Source: JBMYXZ01 sp049608925 (GTDB taxonomy: Bacteria; Pseudomonadota; Alphaproteobacteria; JAGOMX01). From it: a stretch of 15,744 bases of DNA. This document shows positions 12,640-15,744 of this stretch, piece after piece (positions within the stretch are counted from its first letter, which is position 1; the number at the start of each line of letters is the position of its first letter). The translations under genes and the position numbers were made by a program. The DNA lies in assembly GCA_049608925.1 (NCBI GenBank), contig JBMYXZ010000024.1:1-15744 (forward strand), given 5' to 3'. Below the pieces are notes generated by a model. That model ran no database searches and had not been told where the DNA came from. It saw only the letters and a list, made by a program, of their open reading frames with translations.

Positions 12640-14487
12640 ATGTCTACTCAATTTCTTAAAATTGGTGCAACCTTGGCGACAATGTTTGCATCAGACGGAG
12701 ATGTCAGGCCCATAACGTCACATCGCCTGGATGCCTTGCCAGATAAAGGCGCTTATGAGTGTAAGTTAAAGAAAGTTGAAGGGGTTGAACATGAAGCAGA
12801 TAAGGGCTTTTTAGGTCTACAAACTGATCCCTTAAAGCTTTCGGTTGATTCATCTGTAATCAACGATCCCTTGCAAGATATCAAAAAACAGTTGTTTAAA
12901 CTTGGTAAGCGAAAAGCAACTGAATTAGCCATTGAAAAAGCAAATGAGTTTGTAGAGAAAGCATTCCTGCCTGATGAGGTCGCGTATGTCGGTCCGAAAA
13001 TTAAATGGATTTATCAGAAAGCTTCAGAAGGTATAGCGACATTCAGATCCACGTTTCGTATTCCTTTAAGTCATGGCAAGTTCTTGTCTATGTTGCAAGA
13101 TCAGGAATTTCAAGCAGCTATGGTATTTGCAGATACAATGTTCTTACGTTACTACAATGAAGTTGTGCGCCTCCATAAGGCGTTAGAGTGGCTGACGGAT
13201 GAGTCCCGAAAATATATTCCCAAAAATAAAAAGCTTGCTGCGGAAATTAAAACAATATTGCAGCGCGACAATACTGAAATTCAGGTATGGAAAGAAAGAA
13301 CTGAGATATCAAGGCAGTTATTGCGCTTTAGCCACATGGCAAAAGAGATGCAGATTTTTTATGATGCTTTAGCAATGAGACAGAAAAGTGAAATTGACAG
13401 GCTCTATGCGGAGTCTTTTACGGTAACATGGCATAACCGTATGATTAAAATGCAAAATGCTGTCTTCAACTACTTAAAGCAAAAGCAGGGTTTTGGGTAT
13501 GATGAGCAAGTAGCCATGTGGATGGTATCTACTGTAGGGTCATTATTTAATTATGGTTATAAATGGTTATATCCAGACTATACACCTCGCAAACAGGACT
13601 ATCTAAAGGATCCAGTTGCTCGTTATCAAAAGTATATGAAGGAATACGAACAAGCCAGATCAGTGGTGATGGACAAAGAGAATGTGCCACTTATAGAAGT
13701 TCGGCGATTTGAAAAAGAGTTAGAGAAACTTGGTGAGGAAATAGAACAAAAGCAGCGCGAATTTGAGGATGGAAAACTGACACTAACAAGGGCACAAGGG
13801 AAGGCCGAGAGGCTGGAAAAGAAAATCCCGAAAGAAGGTGCAGAACAGATCAAAAAAGCTAAAAGAGCTGCAGATAAACAAAAAGCTGTTGTTAAGAAGT
13901 TGGAAAAACAGCAGGCGAAGTTGGACTCTGAGATCAAGGATGCAGAGGCAACATTACTGGAGAGAAAGAAAAATCCTGCTCTTGATATTGAAGCCGCATT
14001 AGACCAGATAATTTTGGCCGAGCAATTTGACTATCTAAAAGCTGGAATAAGATATTATATTGATTTGCAGGATAAGCGGTTCCAATGGTCTGCGCTGCAA
14101 AAAAAGGTTGAGGACTTCCATGTAATTTACCGACAGCTTGTAGATGTGCGTGAAAAGCTGTTTTTACATGGCTGGAAACGTCGTATGGACTATGTAGAAG
14201 ACCCAAAAGACAGCATTGCTGAAGAAGTCAGTAAATGTTTTGTTTTCACCGATGGTCTGGCAAAAGTTATCGATGTCTTGATCAAGACATTGTTGGGAGA
14301 GGTTAAAACGCTTACCTGTCAAGAAAAAGGATGGATGGAACGCGTTACTGATACTGCCAAAAGAAAGGTAGTGAGGTTCGCCATATCTGGATCTTTTTAT
14401 GACCAACTCCCGAAGATGGATGCGTTTATAGTAGAAGCCCAGAAACATCTAGCTGCAGCAAAAGAATTACTGCCGGGTGAAAAGTAG
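12640..14487 (+). CDS. Large helical coiled-coil protein of unknown function
   Basis: The 615-residue protein is almost entirely helical and charged. Residues about 350-446 form a strong coiled coil in two halves (FEKELEKLGEEIEQKQREFE and KQKAVVKKLEKQQAKLDSEI) joined at a break around KIPKEG (395-400). The remainder (about 145-330 and 450-610) also looks helical, rich in aromatic and basic residues such as KWIYQK and YKWLYPDY. Residues 7-17 (KIGATLATMFA) are mildly hydrophobic and could be a weak signal, but I would not rely on that. Only three cysteines are present (41, 533, 560). The ribosome site GAGGAG lies within the last codons of the preceding gene, so the two are translated together and may form a complex. 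I recognise no enzyme motif and no family. Confidence 0.75.
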   Translation: MSTQFLKIGATLATMFASDGDVRPITSHRLDALPDKGAYECKLKKVEGVEHEADKGFLGLQTDPLKLSVDSSVINDPLQDIKKQLFKLGKRKATELAIEKANEFVEKAFLPDEVAYVGPKIKWIYQKASEGIATFRSTFRIPLSHGKFLSMLQDQEFQAAMVFADTMFLRYYNEVVRLHKALEWLTDESRKYIPKNKKLAAEIKTILQRDNTEIQVWKERTEISRQLLRFSHMAKEMQIFYDALAMRQKSEIDRLYAESFTVTWHNRMIKMQNAVFNYLKQKQGFGYDEQVAMWMVSTVGSLFNYGYKWLYPDYTPRKQDYLKDPVARYQKYMKEYEQARSVVMDKENVPLIEVRRFEKELEKLGEEIEQKQREFEDGKLTLTRAQGKAERLEKKIPKEGAEQIKKAKRAADKQKAVVKKLEKQQAKLDSEIKDAEATLLERKKNPALDIEAALDQIILAEQFDYLKAGIRYYIDLQDKRFQWSALQKKVEDFHVIYRQLVDVREKLFLHGWKRRMDYVEDPKDSIAEEVSKCFVFTDGLAKVIDVLIKTLLGEVKTLTCQEKGWMERVTDTAKRKVVRFAISGSFYDQLPKMDAFIVEAQKHLAAAKELLPGEK

Positions 14488-14497
14488 CGGGGCTTGA

Positions 14498-15583
14498 TCA
14501 CCCAACATTTTCCATTTTTACATAACTGGTCGGATGGGCCATTTGCACGCCATGCTTTTCGAAGGTTGTCAAAAATTGTAAGACGACTTCTTGACGCATT
14601 TGCAGGGTGTCATACAAGCTGGGCTCGACAGAAAAGAACTGGCAAAACAGTTTTATGGTGCCTTCTTCAAATTCCTCGAGAGCAATAATATTGCTGCGGC
14701 CTTCGGGGTCATCTTGGATAGAGTCTGTGGTATCAAGAATTTTTCGCAAGTCTTCCATCAAAGCCATAAGGGTCTTTGTGGGAATATTGTTAGGCAACGC
14801 AATGCGCCAGCGAATACGGCGATTAGGTCGACGCGAATAGTTGGTGATAGAGCTGTTCATTAACTGTGAATTCGGCACAAATAACTGCGCACGATCAGGG
14901 CTGCGGATGGTCGTTGTGCGCGTTCCGATGTATTCAACGGTCCCTTCGACATCCTTAGTAAGAATATAGTCTCCACGTGAAAACGTTCGATCCAAAAGGA
15001 TGGTCAAAGATCCAAAAAGGTTTTTCAGAGTATCTTGAGCGGCGAGTGCAACAGCAATGCCTGCTATTCCAAGACCACCCAGGAAAGCAATAACGTTGAT
15101 GTTCCATATTTGAAGAACTGATATGATCGCCACAAAAATAACGAGGGATTTCAGGATCTTTTGGACGATGAACTGAATGTCCCGTGACGAGCGCCTATCA
15201 AAGACTTCATCCAGCCTTCTGAAAAATATACCAAAAGGATCTATACTGCGGAATAAGACAGTAAATAGGCTGAAGGTAATTATTGTCTTTAGCATACGCT
15301 CGACAAAGAATTCTACTTCCGTAGGCAGCAAAATAATCTTAATAGACAGGTAAATGCCAAGCGCAAAAATAATATAGAATATTGGTCCTTTGCTGCGTTC
15401 AACAATTTCATGGGCAAGATCTAAATTGCTGAATTTTAAGGCGCGCTTTAGATAGCGGGTCAGCAGATATGCAAGCGGTTTAGTTAATATAAGGGTGGCA
15501 AGGAAAACCACAACACCTGCGGTGGCCGAGGATAAATCTTCTCGTAAGATATCAAGATCAAGTGATGCGATGAAGTCCAGCAT
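14498..15583 (-). CDS. MscS-family mechanosensitive ion channel
   Basis: The 361-residue inner-membrane protein has about five membrane segments (near 22-44, 68-86, 97-118, 138-160 and 164-199). The last is the pore helix of the family, FLGGLGIAGIAVALAAQDTLKNLFGSLTILLDRTFSRGDYI, with its Gly/Ala pattern. A beta domain follows (EGTVEYIGTRTTTIRSPDRAQLFVPNSQL) and then a C-terminal mixed domain. The extra N-terminal helices relative to the 286-residue E. coli MscS make it closer in layout to YnaI-type channels. It releases solutes under osmotic downshock. The ribosome site is weak. The gene converges on the coiled-coil gene, with only 10 bases between the stop codons. Confidence 0.92.
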   Translation of the reverse strand: MLDFIASLDLDILREDLSSATAGVVVFLATLILTKPLAYLLTRYLKRALKFSNLDLAHEIVERSKGPIFYIIFALGIYLSIKIILLPTEVEFFVERMLKTIITFSLFTVLFRSIDPFGIFFRRLDEVFDRRSSRDIQFIVQKILKSLVIFVAIISVLQIWNINVIAFLGGLGIAGIAVALAAQDTLKNLFGSLTILLDRTFSRGDYILTKDVEGTVEYIGTRTTTIRSPDRAQLFVPNSQLMNSSITNYSRRPNRRIRWRIALPNNIPTKTLMALMEDLRKILDTTDSIQDDPEGRSNIIALEEFEEGTIKLFCQFFSVEPSLYDTLQMRQEVVLQFLTTFEKHGVQMAHPTSYVKMENVG

Positions 15584-15628
15584 AGAGGTCCAATACTTGT
15601 TGTTTTACAGCTATTCTACCATTAATTG

Positions 15629-15744
15629 GGATGGTGAATAAACATTGATTCATAAGTGTCCTGAATAATTTAATAATGGATGAAGGGCTTGTTGTTTCAG
15701 GGCTTTCTCAGCCCACTACCCCAGACTCCGACGCTCCGTGAACA
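15629..15744 (+). repeat. Intergenic hairpin repeat, copy C (cut by the window edge)
   Basis: GGATGGTGAAT followed by CATAAGTGTCCTGAATAAT matches the start of copy A and the reversed end of copy B1. AGGGCTTTCTC and then ACTCCGAC continue the match to B1, in the same order. The terminal palindrome is not recognisable before the edge of the window. The copy lies upstream of the MscS gene and reads away from it; the 45 bases between them (15584-15628) show no clear feature. Confidence 0.5.

Noticed and set aside
14475..14503. GGGTGA/TCACCC inverted repeat spanning both convergent stop codons as a terminator
   Set aside because: The stem is only 6 bp with a 17-base loop and no adjoining T run on the plus side. 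It is too weak to call a terminator.

Overview
The window looks like chromosomal DNA of an alphaproteobacterium, quite possibly a host-associated or Holosporales/Rickettsiales-like one. This is an inference from four things: a NagD-like HAD hydrolase of the type common in Alphaproteobacteria, a DUF21/CBS/CorC protein beside it, slightly AT-leaning base composition by eye, and intergenic palindromic repeats (core TTCCGCGG-CTTGA-CCGCGGAA) of a kind I associate with that group. No rRNA, tRNA, CRISPR array or transposase gene was seen.

Layout, left to right. (1) 1-1971, plus strand: the 3' part of a HAD-IIA phosphatase gene, then a complete CNNM/CorC-type membrane protein gene overlapping it. (2) 1922-4869, minus strand: a bufferin-type RiPP operon. 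It holds a small cysteine-containing precursor (DUF2282/BufA1-like), a DUF692 multinuclear iron oxidative enzyme (BufB-like), a DUF2063 partner (BufC-like), a DUF2628 membrane protein and a DoxX-family membrane protein. (3) 4954-7775, plus strand: a polar amino-acid ABC importer (lipoprotein binding protein, permease, ATPase) with upp (uracil phosphoribosyltransferase) as the apparent last gene. (4) 7776-8285: a 510-base intergenic region filled with three degenerate copies of a roughly 100-base hairpin repeat and a separate 29-base palindrome. (5) 8286-11966, minus strand: a full-length tricorn protease with all catalytic residues, directly preceded by a small exported protein gene. (6) 12085-14487, plus strand: two closely coupled, unrecognised, coiled-coil-rich proteins, the first with a signal peptide. 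(7) 14498-15583, minus strand: an MscS-family channel gene, followed at the right edge by a fourth copy of the intergenic repeat.

The most interesting system is the bufferin operon. By family knowledge, the DUF692/DUF2063 pair oxidatively modifies cysteines of the exported precursor to make a metal (copper) buffering peptide. Here the precursor carries a canonical lipobox, so it should be a membrane-anchored lipoprotein. A perfect GC-rich hairpin separates it from the modifying-enzyme genes, and a DUF2628 gene sits between the enzymes and doxX. The other points worth following are the repeat family, in which two tandem copies show compensatory changes in a hairpin stem, and the unrecognised coiled-coil gene pair at 12085-14487.
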